This document shows positions 18,012-24,996 of a DNA stretch of 64,000 nucleotides, piece by piece. Where the stretch lies: positions 62,001 to 126,000 of the forward strand of contig NZ_FRDH01000008.1 in assembly GCF_900143205.1 (NCBI RefSeq). The letters run 5' to 3'. The notes beneath the pieces were generated by a model that saw only the letters and a program-made list of their open reading frames with translations, did not search any database and had not been told where the DNA came from. The position numbers and the translations under genes are program-made. This stretch comes from Butyrivibrio hungatei DSM 14810 (lineage in GTDB: Bacteria > Bacillota > Clostridia > Lachnospirales > Lachnospiraceae). Numbering within the stretch: position 1 is the stretch's first letter; every line of letters begins with the position of its first letter.

Positions 18012-18268
18012 TCCAAGTCCTCCTTGTCTTTTTCTTTGAGCTTTAACCGCTTGATAAGGCAGAGCATCAAGAGCTCTCCTCCAAAGACTCCATAAAAAGC
18101 CACAATAAGTGCATCAGACAGTGAATTTTCTCTCAGAAATTGAAAGATTATAGCAATAACTGTGAAAATGATTATTGCAGAGAGGGAAAAAATCACATAT
18201 TTGTCCAGAGCTGGGAGTCTTTTCTTTCTTTTCTCTCTAATCTGCTTGGTGTTCTCCATGTAAACCAT
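18008..18268 (-). CDS. Small membrane protein of the lysis cassette
   Basis: About 86 residues with two helices (YVIFSLSAIIIFTVIAIIF and a second after SLSDALIVAFYG) and a Lys/Glu-rich end. I choose ATG 18268 (AGAGG four bases upstream) rather than the longer frame, which would run far into the XhlA-like gene. It overlaps both neighbours. It may be a second holin or an antiholin; nothing in the sequence decides this. Confidence 0.7.
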   Translation of the reverse strand: MVYMENTKQIREKRKKRLPALDKYVIFSLSAIIIFTVIAIIFQFLRENSLSDALIVAFYGVFGGELLMLCLIKRLKLKEKDKEDLE

Positions 18269-18536
18269 CAATCCTCTTATGTGCAGAGCTTGCGCTCTGT
18301 TCAACCTTGATTATTCTTTCCTTTAGGTTTTCAACCTCTGACCTGAGCCCTTTGACCTCTGCCTTAAAGTCTGCTTTAATCTCTTTGATATCTGACTGCA
18401 TGATCTCCATTTTCACAAGAATTTCTGATGTCTGTGCACCATCATTTTTTGTATCGCTTTTCAGATTCCTCCAAAGAGCTATGGCTGAAATCAAGAGCGC
18501 TATAACTGTGATTGCGTCCTTAAATTCTACTGGCAT
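18237..18536 (-). CDS. XhlA-like coiled-coil membrane protein
   Basis: 99 residues: an N-terminal helix (AITVIALLISAIALW) and a long heptad region from ~40 to 85 (EIKADFKAEVKGLRSEVENL), ending in charged residues. This layout matches haemolysin XhlA-type proteins that help the holin and lysozyme at the membrane. In XhlA the membrane helix is C-terminal, so the match is by architecture only. Confidence 0.65.
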   Translation of the reverse strand: MPVEFKDAITVIALLISAIALWRNLKSDTKNDGAQTSEILVKMEIMQSDIKEIKADFKAEVKGLRSEVENLKERIIKVEQSASSAHKRIDGLHGEHQAD

Positions 18537-18703
18537 GAAATATCCTCCTTGAGCAAAGCCACATGCTTTACATTGTCCAAATTATCCAGCTCAGAGGCTG
18601 GGACATGTTGTAATAACAAAAGGAACAGACTGTCTATTATGTCAGCCTGTTCCTTTATGATCTCATTCTGTCTGTCAACAAGCTCTGGAATGTTCAATAT
18701 CAT
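18527..18703 (-). CDS. Small 58-aa phage protein
   Basis: An open frame from ATG 18703 (overlapping the previous stop as ATGA) to TAG 18527, which overlaps the XhlA-like start. It has a helical, amphipathic sequence with a leucine run (SLFLLLL). AAGGAG lies very close to ATG; TTG 18697 is an alternative start. The tight overlaps on both sides support it. Function unknown. Confidence 0.6.
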   Translation of the reverse strand: MILNIPELVDRQNEIIKEQADIIDSLFLLLLQHVPASELDNLDNVKHVALLKEDISCQ

Positions 18704-18846
18704 CTCTCCTTTGTGACTGTTCCATCCTCATTGATAACAAAACCATCAGCCTCAATTATAGCCCTGACCGCCTCCTGTCTCTTTGCAGGTACAGTAAAGA
18801 AATTCTTTCCATCCTTTTCACAGGCTGTTGCATATACTCTATTCAT
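18700..18846 (-). CDS. Small 48-aa phage protein
   Basis: ATG 18846 follows an AAGGAGG site, and the frame ends TGA overlapping the next ATG. It is a compact soluble protein with the features FFTVPAKRQEAVRAIIEA and GFVINEDGT. It may be one of the small tail- or lysis-linked proteins common at this point in siphophages. Function unknown. Confidence 0.6.
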   Translation of the reverse strand: MNRVYATACEKDGKNFFTVPAKRQEAVRAIIEADGFVINEDGTVTKER

Positions 18847-18858
18847 AACTCACCCTCC

Positions 18859-19209
18859 TTAAACTTCAATCTCTTCCGCAAGCTCCATGACCGCAACCCT
18901 GAGCTCTGCCAGCTCAGATGTATTTGAGTCAGTTGCCTCTGATGTTTCTATGAGTCCGTCCCTTGTGTCAGCAATATCATCTGAGTTTGATGCAGTCTGC
19001 TCAGAGAGCTCTGTTGTGGCTGCCTCAATCTCATAATAGATTTCTTTGGGGACAAGTGCCTCATCATACTCATAATATGTTATTGTCTCTCCTGATGTGT
19101 CTGTCCTCTCAGTCTCAACAATATTCTTTCTGATATAGACATATTTCTCAGAGAGTGTGGTGTCTACCCTTGCAGGATAGATAGCTGAACCGCTATGCTG
19201 CCATTTCAT
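18859..19209 (-). CDS. Acidic 116-aa protein after the DGR reverse transcriptase
   Basis: ATG 19209, with AGGAGG seven bases upstream, lies inside the last codons of the reverse transcriptase, so the two are coupled. The N-terminal half is beta-rich with YVYIRKN and TITYYEYDEA; the C-terminal half (~60-116) is a Glu/Ser/Thr-rich helix with heptads. It is strongly acidic, unlike the basic Avd accessory proteins of DGRs, and looks more like a small tail-tip component. Any role in retrohoming is speculation. Confidence 0.75.
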   Translation of the reverse strand: MKWQHSGSAIYPARVDTTLSEKYVYIRKNIVETERTDTSGETITYYEYDEALVPKEIYYEIEAATTELSEQTASNSDDIADTRDGLIETSEATDSNTSELAELRVAVMELAEEIEV

Positions 19210-20278
19210 ACATTGACCTCCTTTTATCAAATCTGCCTATCTTTCTTTCCAGATACTGTACTGATATGTAAGGCTTTATGTTATCAAGATATCCCTTATA
19301 GGTATCTGTGGCAGATATCCAGCCAAGATATGATAACATCTGTCTGCATTCGTACACGCTGACATTTATGTCCTTAATCACTTTCTTGTATATCCGTCTG
19401 GCTTTCCTGATGGCTTTGGAATAGATTGACCGCCTTAGTGTTAGTCTGTTCCGATAGAATCGAAACCCCATGAAATCAAGAAACCTCCCTCTGTCACCAT
19501 CCCTGATATAGTGGAATCTAAAGACCTGATAGTTTCCCTTAAGGACAAGTCCTAGAGTCTTAAGCTGCTCTCCAATTGCTTTTCTGATCTGATGGAGATG
19601 TCTTTTGTTGGAGTCAAAGATGACCATATCATCCATGTATCTGATATAGACCTTTGCTCCAAGCTGCTCCTTGATATAATGGTCAAGCTCAGTCAGATAC
19701 CAGTTTGCAAGCCACTGTGATGTATAAAAGCCAAGTGGCAGCCCCATCTCATTCACATCAATGATCTCAAACAGGATAGCAAGGAATCTCTCATCCTTAA
19801 TCTGTTTCCTTAATTTCTCTTTGACTATCTCATGTGGGACAGAGTCAAAGTATTTCTTAATATCCATCTTGAGGCAATACTTGATGTTTTTGCCCTTACT
19901 TATGTGCTTTCTTATGTACTTAGCAGCCCTGTGAGCTCCCCTGTTTGGGATTGATCCATAAGAATGCTCATACATGGGTCTTAAGAAAATTGGTTTTAAT
20001 ACATTGACAACCATGTGATGTATTATCTGCTCCCTGAAAGATGGGACAATTATTGTCCTTTTCTTTCTCTGGATTCCATCATATATGGTGACAGGTGTGT
20101 GAGGATCATTCTTAAAATCAATAGCCTGAGCTCTTATCCAGTCAACATATTTCTCAGGATTGTCATGCAATTCTTTAAAGCGTCTGCGCTTTAGTTTGTG
20201 CTTACAGACATTCTTTATAGCAAGTTTGATATTCTCATCAGAGATATACTGCTCATACAAATTTTTGTATGTTTTCAT
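19193..20278 (-). CDS. DGR reverse transcriptase
   Basis: A 361-residue reverse transcriptase that would copy the template RNA into mutagenised cDNA. Fingers start around TIIVPSFREQIIHHMV; palm residues are Asp139 (KMDIKKYFDS) and YMDD (214-217). Motif 4 reads LGFYTSQ (182-188); the SQ in place of SP marks the DGR clade and separates it from group II intron and retron enzymes. The C-terminal thumb is basic. There is no maturase or endonuclease domain. It lies just after the template repeat, in the same direction as the variable gene. Confidence 0.95.
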   Translation of the reverse strand: MKTYKNLYEQYISDENIKLAIKNVCKHKLKRRRFKELHDNPEKYVDWIRAQAIDFKNDPHTPVTIYDGIQRKKRTIIVPSFREQIIHHMVVNVLKPIFLRPMYEHSYGSIPNRGAHRAAKYIRKHISKGKNIKYCLKMDIKKYFDSVPHEIVKEKLRKQIKDERFLAILFEIIDVNEMGLPLGFYTSQWLANWYLTELDHYIKEQLGAKVYIRYMDDMVIFDSNKRHLHQIRKAIGEQLKTLGLVLKGNYQVFRFHYIRDGDRGRFLDFMGFRFYRNRLTLRRSIYSKAIRKARRIYKKVIKDINVSVYECRQMLSYLGWISATDTYKGYLDNIKPYISVQYLERKIGRFDKRRSMYEMAA

Positions 20279-20397
20279 TTGTCTTATCCTCTATGCCATT
20301 TTCGTTTCCTACTAACAGCATCTTGCTGCGAGTTAATTTTTAGCTAGGGCTAAGGAATATATAGTGCATTTAGTTTTTGAACCGATTAAGGATAGGT

Positions 20398-20498
20398 AGG
20401 GCAGCCCCATTGTTCCAGTTCGCATTCGAGAAAGTGTTGTTCAGATTGACAGCACGACCACAATGGAAACTGTTGTTGCAGTTGCCACCGACATGGGC
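20398..20498 (-). repeat. DGR template repeat (TR)
   Basis: 101 bp matching the variable repeat at a constant offset of 285, except at 15 sites. All 15 are A on the sense strand (T here); A occurs 24 times in the block and the other 77 positions are identical. In the frame of the target it would encode Asn (AAC/AAT) at nearly every varied place. It is non-coding here, between the fibre gene and the reverse transcriptase. Confidence 0.97.
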
Positions 20499-20520
20499 TG
20501 AGAGCATTCAACATGGGCTG
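20491..20520 (-). repeat. 10-bp direct repeat at the TR 5' boundary
   Basis: CAGCCCATGT occurs twice on the minus strand (20520-20511 and 20500-20491) with ten bases between. The inner copy spans the edge of TR homology; the outer copy lies in the upstream part of the template RNA. Confidence 0.7.
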
Positions 20521-20615
20521 GGTGTCGCACTATAAGTCCCTATAAAAATGAATTAAACTTTTTAGCCTTGAAAACTTTAATTCATTTCAAAAATCATGCA
20601 AATATCAAAAGAAAG

Positions 20616-20643
20616 AGAGGGAGAAACCTAGTTTTCTCCCTCT
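20616..20643 (-). terminator. Hairpin just after the variable gene
   Basis: AGAGGGAGAAA pairs perfectly with TTTCTCCCTCT around a six-base loop, 15 bases beyond the stop codon. It could terminate the fibre transcript; DGR targets also often have a hairpin just downstream of the variable repeat that aids homing. A pyrimidine-rich stretch but no clean T run follows. Confidence 0.6.
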
Positions 20644-20657
20644 TAAACTCCCTCTTC

Positions 20658-23075
20658 CTAAGCTGCAAGTGGTTTCAAAGACAGGGCAGCCCCAACGTAC
20701 CAGGACGCATGCGAGAAAGCGTTGTACAGAACGACAGCACGACCACAAAGGAAACTGTCGCTGCAGTCGCCACCGACACGGGCATAATTGCTCTGACCAT
20801 TGTTAAACCACAAGCCATCACAGTAATATGTGGTCTCACTTCCACTGGCTGTTGTGGGGATCATGGAACCATCAGAGCCATACTTTGCTTTGTTGTAACA
20901 ATTTCCAGATGTTCCAGTAGGAGTTGCACTTGCTATTGTGATATATCCTGAGCCTGTTGCATCATAGCCGACCTGATTGGAGCCATCAGCCTTTGACCAT
21001 GTCCACTTGATTTTCTGTGTTCCAGAGACATTGAGCCAACCTGCTGTCCTTCTCCACTGGTTGCCCCAGTAATTCTCCATGCCAAAGACCTTGACACCCT
21101 TGCCTGTTCCATTTGTACCATAGAACATGCCTTTTCCATTCATGGTGCCAGTTTGTAAGAGGTGACTAGCCTGTGAGCCTCCTGTGTAGTGACCATTGCC
21201 AAACTGAGCCTGAACATTCATGTTGCGCCCAATCATCAAAAGTAAGACATCAATCATCATTCTGTCTGCAAAGACTTCTGTGTACCATTCTGTCTTGCTG
21301 TTCACATTGTTGGCTGTTGCATAAGTAACCTCTGTTGAGCCAGCAACATTGTTCAGGATGCTCTGCCCTGAGATTGACCTGAGCTTGCTGGAGATATTGA
21401 CTCCATTGTACTTGGCAGTGTAGCAATGGGGAATCAAGTTGCCATCAGGATCATAGAATGACCATGCATGGAAATCAGAATCAACCTGCCTGTCTGCAAC
21501 ATAAAATGTTGCTGAGAAAGCATCTCCTGTGTCAGGCACACACTTAATCCATATCTGTTTGCCATCTCTGCCCCACTCCATCATGGCATTTCCACCATAG
21601 GAGGTGTTAGCAACATCTGAGGCTGTGCCATCTGCTTTCTTGGTCTCATCATCCTCATTAAGGTAATAGTCAACCTGACCATTATATTTGACCATGCATG
21701 AGCGAGGGACAAAGAAATCATCAACGAGATTCCATGATCCAGCATTGAGCTTATTGGTTGAGTAGTTCATGGATGCAGGTGTGAAATCATAGTTGTCAAC
21801 ATTTCGCCCATTATACTGGACATGATAAGAAATCATGTCAGCAGGTACAGACTCATTTCCGTTGATGTGGAATCCATAAATTGTATAATATGAAATCTCA
21901 ACAGAATAGGTTGTCTGAGCTGAGACAACAACCTCCTCCTCAAATGTGTCTCCACCATATGTGACAGTGAATGTGTAAGTGTCAGGAGCCTTGGCATTGA
22001 ACACTGCCAGTCCCTGATCCGAGAATGTGACTGTGCCAACAGTGTGCTGCTCAGAGTCTGTGACAACTACCTGCTGCCCATGAAACTCACTTGATGGAGT
22101 TGTGATGTTCACAGTCGCATTCCAGAAATTGATCTCAAACTCATAATTTCCAAAATACGGAATCTGAACAATCTTGCTTGCAGTGTCTATTGTATCTGTT
22201 GATGAGATGGTGCACTGACCAATAAACTCAACAACCCTGAGTTGACAGGTCTTGTTGCTGTCAAACACTCCTGTCTTTGTGTGCCCCTGTGAATCTGTAA
22301 GGATGACAGGTTTTCCAATGAGAGCTGTCTCATCTGTTGTGACTGTGATAATTGACCCTGACAGACCATCCTCTCTGAGCTCATCAATCTCATTCTGGAG
22401 ATGTCCAGCAGCATCCTCTGACAACTGGTCTTTCATCTCATCAAACCATGCCTCAAATGCTGCCTGTTGTGTAAGCTCCCAAGCCTCAAATCCTGCTGCC
22501 CTTGTTGCCTTAAACTCAGCAAGGTATGCATCAAACTGAGTCTTGAGCTGGTTAAAATCAAAGGTGTCAACAGGAGTGATAACTAGACCGCAAACTGTCA
22601 AGTCCTCTCTCTTATCTGTGATAATGCTCTGTGTGATCTGGGTTGCACCTGCTGCCACATAAATCTCTGCAAGCACCAGCTGATAAACTCCATTTTCTCT
22701 CACAGGAGCTGTTGGTGTTGGGTCTGTAGCATATCCACCCTTTACCACCTTAAGTGTAATTTCTCTGTTTGTGTCGTTTCTCTCTACAACAACAGTGTCT
22801 ATTCTGTTATAGGTTGCATCTGCTGTCTCAATAATGAGTGTTGTGTTTGCATCAAAGAGCCTGACTTTGCCCTCAACATTGGCATATCCAGTCTGGACTG
22901 TGACAGTCATGTTGTTATTTGCAAGGACTTCAAGGTCTCCCTGAAAGACGCCTGTTGTAAAGAATTTCCTTAACCATTCTGAAAAAGAGTCAGCATCATA
23001 TGTTCTATCATCCTGCTGCTGTGAGTCTTTTTCAGAGTTAAAGAAATATCCATAATCTTTTCCGTTTGCTGACAT
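20658..23075 (-). CDS. DGR-diversified tail-tip/fibre protein
   Basis: An 805-residue putative receptor-binding protein. The N-terminal ~200 residues look like a baseplate/upper-fibre module (TTGVFQGDLEVLANNNMTV). A helical linker (~190-235) is followed by two Ig-like beta domains (~240-410). The C-terminal ~300 residues form a C-type-lectin/FGE-like fold with GRDGKQIWIKC and repeated WxN/GxxW motifs. Residues 765-798 are the variable repeat, where Asn codons of the template have become Asp, Ser, Val, Tyr and His. It follows the Gp37-like tail gene directly. The host receptor is unknown. Confidence 0.92.
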   Translation of the reverse strand: MSANGKDYGYFFNSEKDSQQQDDRTYDADSFSEWLRKFFTTGVFQGDLEVLANNNMTVTVQTGYANVEGKVRLFDANTTLIIETADATYNRIDTVVVERNDTNREITLKVVKGGYATDPTPTAPVRENGVYQLVLAEIYVAAGATQITQSIITDKREDLTVCGLVITPVDTFDFNQLKTQFDAYLAEFKATRAAGFEAWELTQQAAFEAWFDEMKDQLSEDAAGHLQNEIDELREDGLSGSIITVTTDETALIGKPVILTDSQGHTKTGVFDSNKTCQLRVVEFIGQCTISSTDTIDTASKIVQIPYFGNYEFEINFWNATVNITTPSSEFHGQQVVVTDSEQHTVGTVTFSDQGLAVFNAKAPDTYTFTVTYGGDTFEEEVVVSAQTTYSVEISYYTIYGFHINGNESVPADMISYHVQYNGRNVDNYDFTPASMNYSTNKLNAGSWNLVDDFFVPRSCMVKYNGQVDYYLNEDDETKKADGTASDVANTSYGGNAMMEWGRDGKQIWIKCVPDTGDAFSATFYVADRQVDSDFHAWSFYDPDGNLIPHCYTAKYNGVNISSKLRSISGQSILNNVAGSTEVTYATANNVNSKTEWYTEVFADRMMIDVLLLMIGRNMNVQAQFGNGHYTGGSQASHLLQTGTMNGKGMFYGTNGTGKGVKVFGMENYWGNQWRRTAGWLNVSGTQKIKWTWSKADGSNQVGYDATGSGYITIASATPTGTSGNCYNKAKYGSDGSMIPTTASGSETTYYCDGLWFNNGQSNYARVGGDCSDSFLCGRAVVLYNAFSHASWYVGAALSLKPLAA
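20683..20783 (-). repeat. DGR variable repeat (VR)
   Basis: The 3' part of the fibre gene, aligned with TR without gaps. Changes from TR are A to T, G or C only; 12 residues are altered: two His, one Thr and nine Asn of TR. The GC-rich block GGGGCTGCCCT at its 3' end is identical in TR and VR, after which they diverge; this is the expected place for the homing-initiation (IMH) element. Confidence 0.96.
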
Positions 23076-24122
23076 TTATTTGTCCTCCCAATCAATTGTT
23101 TCTGATAGTGGATTCCCCAGTGTGGGTGTTACTGTCATGAGACCATTCTCATAAATCTCCTGAACAGCTGTTATCCTCATGTTGACTGCAATATCCCATG
23201 AGTCTTTTTTAACTGTGACAATATCTCCAAGGTCATAGTCTTTTCTGTAGGTGAAATTGACATCTGGCTGTGTCTCATACTCAAAAGAGCTAACAAATCC
23301 ATTTGACTCAAGATATTCAAGTCCTCTCTGTGTGAGTGCTGCCTCATACTGAGCCTGTGTCAAATCCTCACTTGATATATCCGAGGCATTGACTGTGTCC
23401 TCCCTAAGGTCAAGACCCTCACCAACCCCAACCTCAACCCATGTCCTAGCAGAGCCCTCACCCTGACCGCCAACATAAACCTTTGTCTTAAAGCCTTGGC
23501 TGTTCTCTGTATAGATAGCTGAGTTGAGATTGTCATACATCTCAGAAAAGATAACCCTGTTGTTGACTCCCTGAGTTATACTCTTGTCTGTTCCCTTGTA
23601 TATCTCAAAGATGATCTGCTTGGAGTTAAAGTCAGGTCTGAAACGAAATCCCCAAGAAAAGGACTTGGCAATCTTGGACATGTAAGTCAGGAGATTCTTA
23701 TATGTGCACTGGAAAGAGATTTCATCAGTAAAGCCATTAAGAGACCCCAAGACAACTCTTGGGATTGCCTCTGTGTCCTCTGACAAGAGCTGCCTCATTA
23801 TAAGCTCTGCATTTCCTATATATGAATGAGTCCCTTTTATAACCCTCCTATCCATATATGAGACAAGAAACCGCCCTTTTACTGTAATCTCGTTTTTCTC
23901 GTTGGACTCCTCAAGGATGATGTATTCAATGACTCCTGCATCAGTAAAGCCTGTCTTATAGACAAGGTTGCCAACCCTTAAGAGATTCCTGTTTCTTTCC
24001 GTGATAGGGACATGGATTTCAAAATCTCCTGCCTCGTTATACCTTCTTGTCCAGATGAATGAGACCTGATTCTCAATCACTCCCAAAAGGTCAAGCTCTG
24101 AATCATAAATGCGTATCTCCAT
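23076..24122 (-). CDS. Tail protein, siphovirus ReqiPepy6 Gp37-like
   Basis: 348 residues. The start MEIRIYDSELDLLGVIE and the WTRRYNEAGDFEIHVP element are typical of the Gp37-like tail proteins found between Dit and fibre genes in siphophages of Firmicutes. They are thought to be the tail-associated hub that anchors the tip. Stop and start codons abut the fibre gene. There is no peptidase or lysozyme domain. Confidence 0.85.
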   Translation of the reverse strand: MEIRIYDSELDLLGVIENQVSFIWTRRYNEAGDFEIHVPITERNRNLLRVGNLVYKTGFTDAGVIEYIILEESNEKNEITVKGRFLVSYMDRRVIKGTHSYIGNAELIMRQLLSEDTEAIPRVVLGSLNGFTDEISFQCTYKNLLTYMSKIAKSFSWGFRFRPDFNSKQIIFEIYKGTDKSITQGVNNRVIFSEMYDNLNSAIYTENSQGFKTKVYVGGQGEGSARTWVEVGVGEGLDLREDTVNASDISSEDLTQAQYEAALTQRGLEYLESNGFVSSFEYETQPDVNFTYRKDYDLGDIVTVKKDSWDIAVNMRITAVQEIYENGLMTVTPTLGNPLSETIDWEDK

Positions 24123-24123
24123 A

Positions 24124-24996
24124 TCATACCCCCAGATATTTCTCTCTATATGTGAGTTTGACTGTCATATATGCCTCTCCTGACTCAGCAGCATAACCAA
24201 TTGTGTTTATTCCTGCTATAAGCTGGATAAACTCTGACTCCTCATCCAGATACTCATTGATCTCTGTGGTGACTCCCTCATGGGTGAGCATGACTTTTTT
24301 GTTGTTGGTCTCTGTGGTGATAGTAAGGACATCTCCTGAGACCATATTCATAGGATGAGCCAGTGTGCCAACCTTGATAAAGTTTCCTGTCTCAACCTGA
24401 GTGATTGATGGATTGTGGACAGCACCATTTGCAATGATCTCTATTGTGAGACCTATGCCCTTGGCACCTGAATAATTCTCAATGGTCTTTAACTTCTCAT
24501 TGATTCTGGCACCAAATGTCTCTCCCTCAGCTGTGAAAGCATGGATAAACTTAAATCCACTCTCCCAGCCTGCCATGGTGAGAGTGATGTCTGATGTTGC
24601 CCTAAAAAATGGATCAGGGCAAATCAGGGAGACAGTTGCTGTCCTTACCTTGTCGATTGAGTCAGGATCAATCTTTTCAACATAGTAGTCAATAACTCTG
24701 TCTACTCCGTCCTCAGAGTATATGAGAGTCCCTTTTGTGTCTGGTGGGAATAACTGATAGAGCTGATATCTATTGAGCCTGTGGTTGGATTTATCTTTCA
24801 GAGTGAGCACAATGTTTCTCTTTGAAACCACTGTTCCCTGATAGGTGGCACCATCATTCATGGTGTTGTCTGATATACCAACTTTGTTAATAACTGTGTA
24901 AATCCCATCACAGTCTGCCAAAAGATAAGGAGAGAATGAGCTGCCAAATGTGGCAGCCATTCCCTCATTGTTCTTGCATGTGATTTTTCTGTTCAT
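24124..24996 (-). CDS. Distal tail protein (Dit)
   Basis: 290 residues with the N-terminal ring domain of phage distal tail proteins (GISDNTMNDGATYQGTVVSKR; RNIVLTL) and a C-terminal beta-rich part (MVSGDVLTITTE, GINTIGY). Dit forms the hexameric hub at the tail end. Its place right after the tape measure gene agrees. Confidence 0.88.
   Translation of the reverse strand: MNRKITCKNNEGMAATFGSSFSPYLLADCDGIYTVINKVGISDNTMNDGATYQGTVVSKRNIVLTLKDKSNHRLNRYQLYQLFPPDTKGTLIYSEDGVDRVIDYYVEKIDPDSIDKVRTATVSLICPDPFFRATSDITLTMAGWESGFKFIHAFTAEGETFGARINEKLKTIENYSGAKGIGLTIEIIANGAVHNPSITQVETGNFIKVGTLAHPMNMVSGDVLTITTETNNKKVMLTHEGVTTEINEYLDEESEFIQLIAGINTIGYAAESGEAYMTVKLTYREKYLGV

Noticed and set aside
16918..18846. 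tRNA genes near the prophage ends as integration targets
   Set aside because: No cloverleaf sequence was found; the target is the 3' end of the flhB-like gene.
18859..19209. The 116-aa protein as Avd
   Set aside because: It is acidic with a beta-rich first half, whereas Avd is a basic four-helix bundle.
19193..20278. Reverse transcriptase as a group II intron or retron enzyme
   Set aside because: There is no maturase/HNH part or intron RNA structure, and no msr/msd. LGxxxSQ plus the TR/VR pair fits a DGR.
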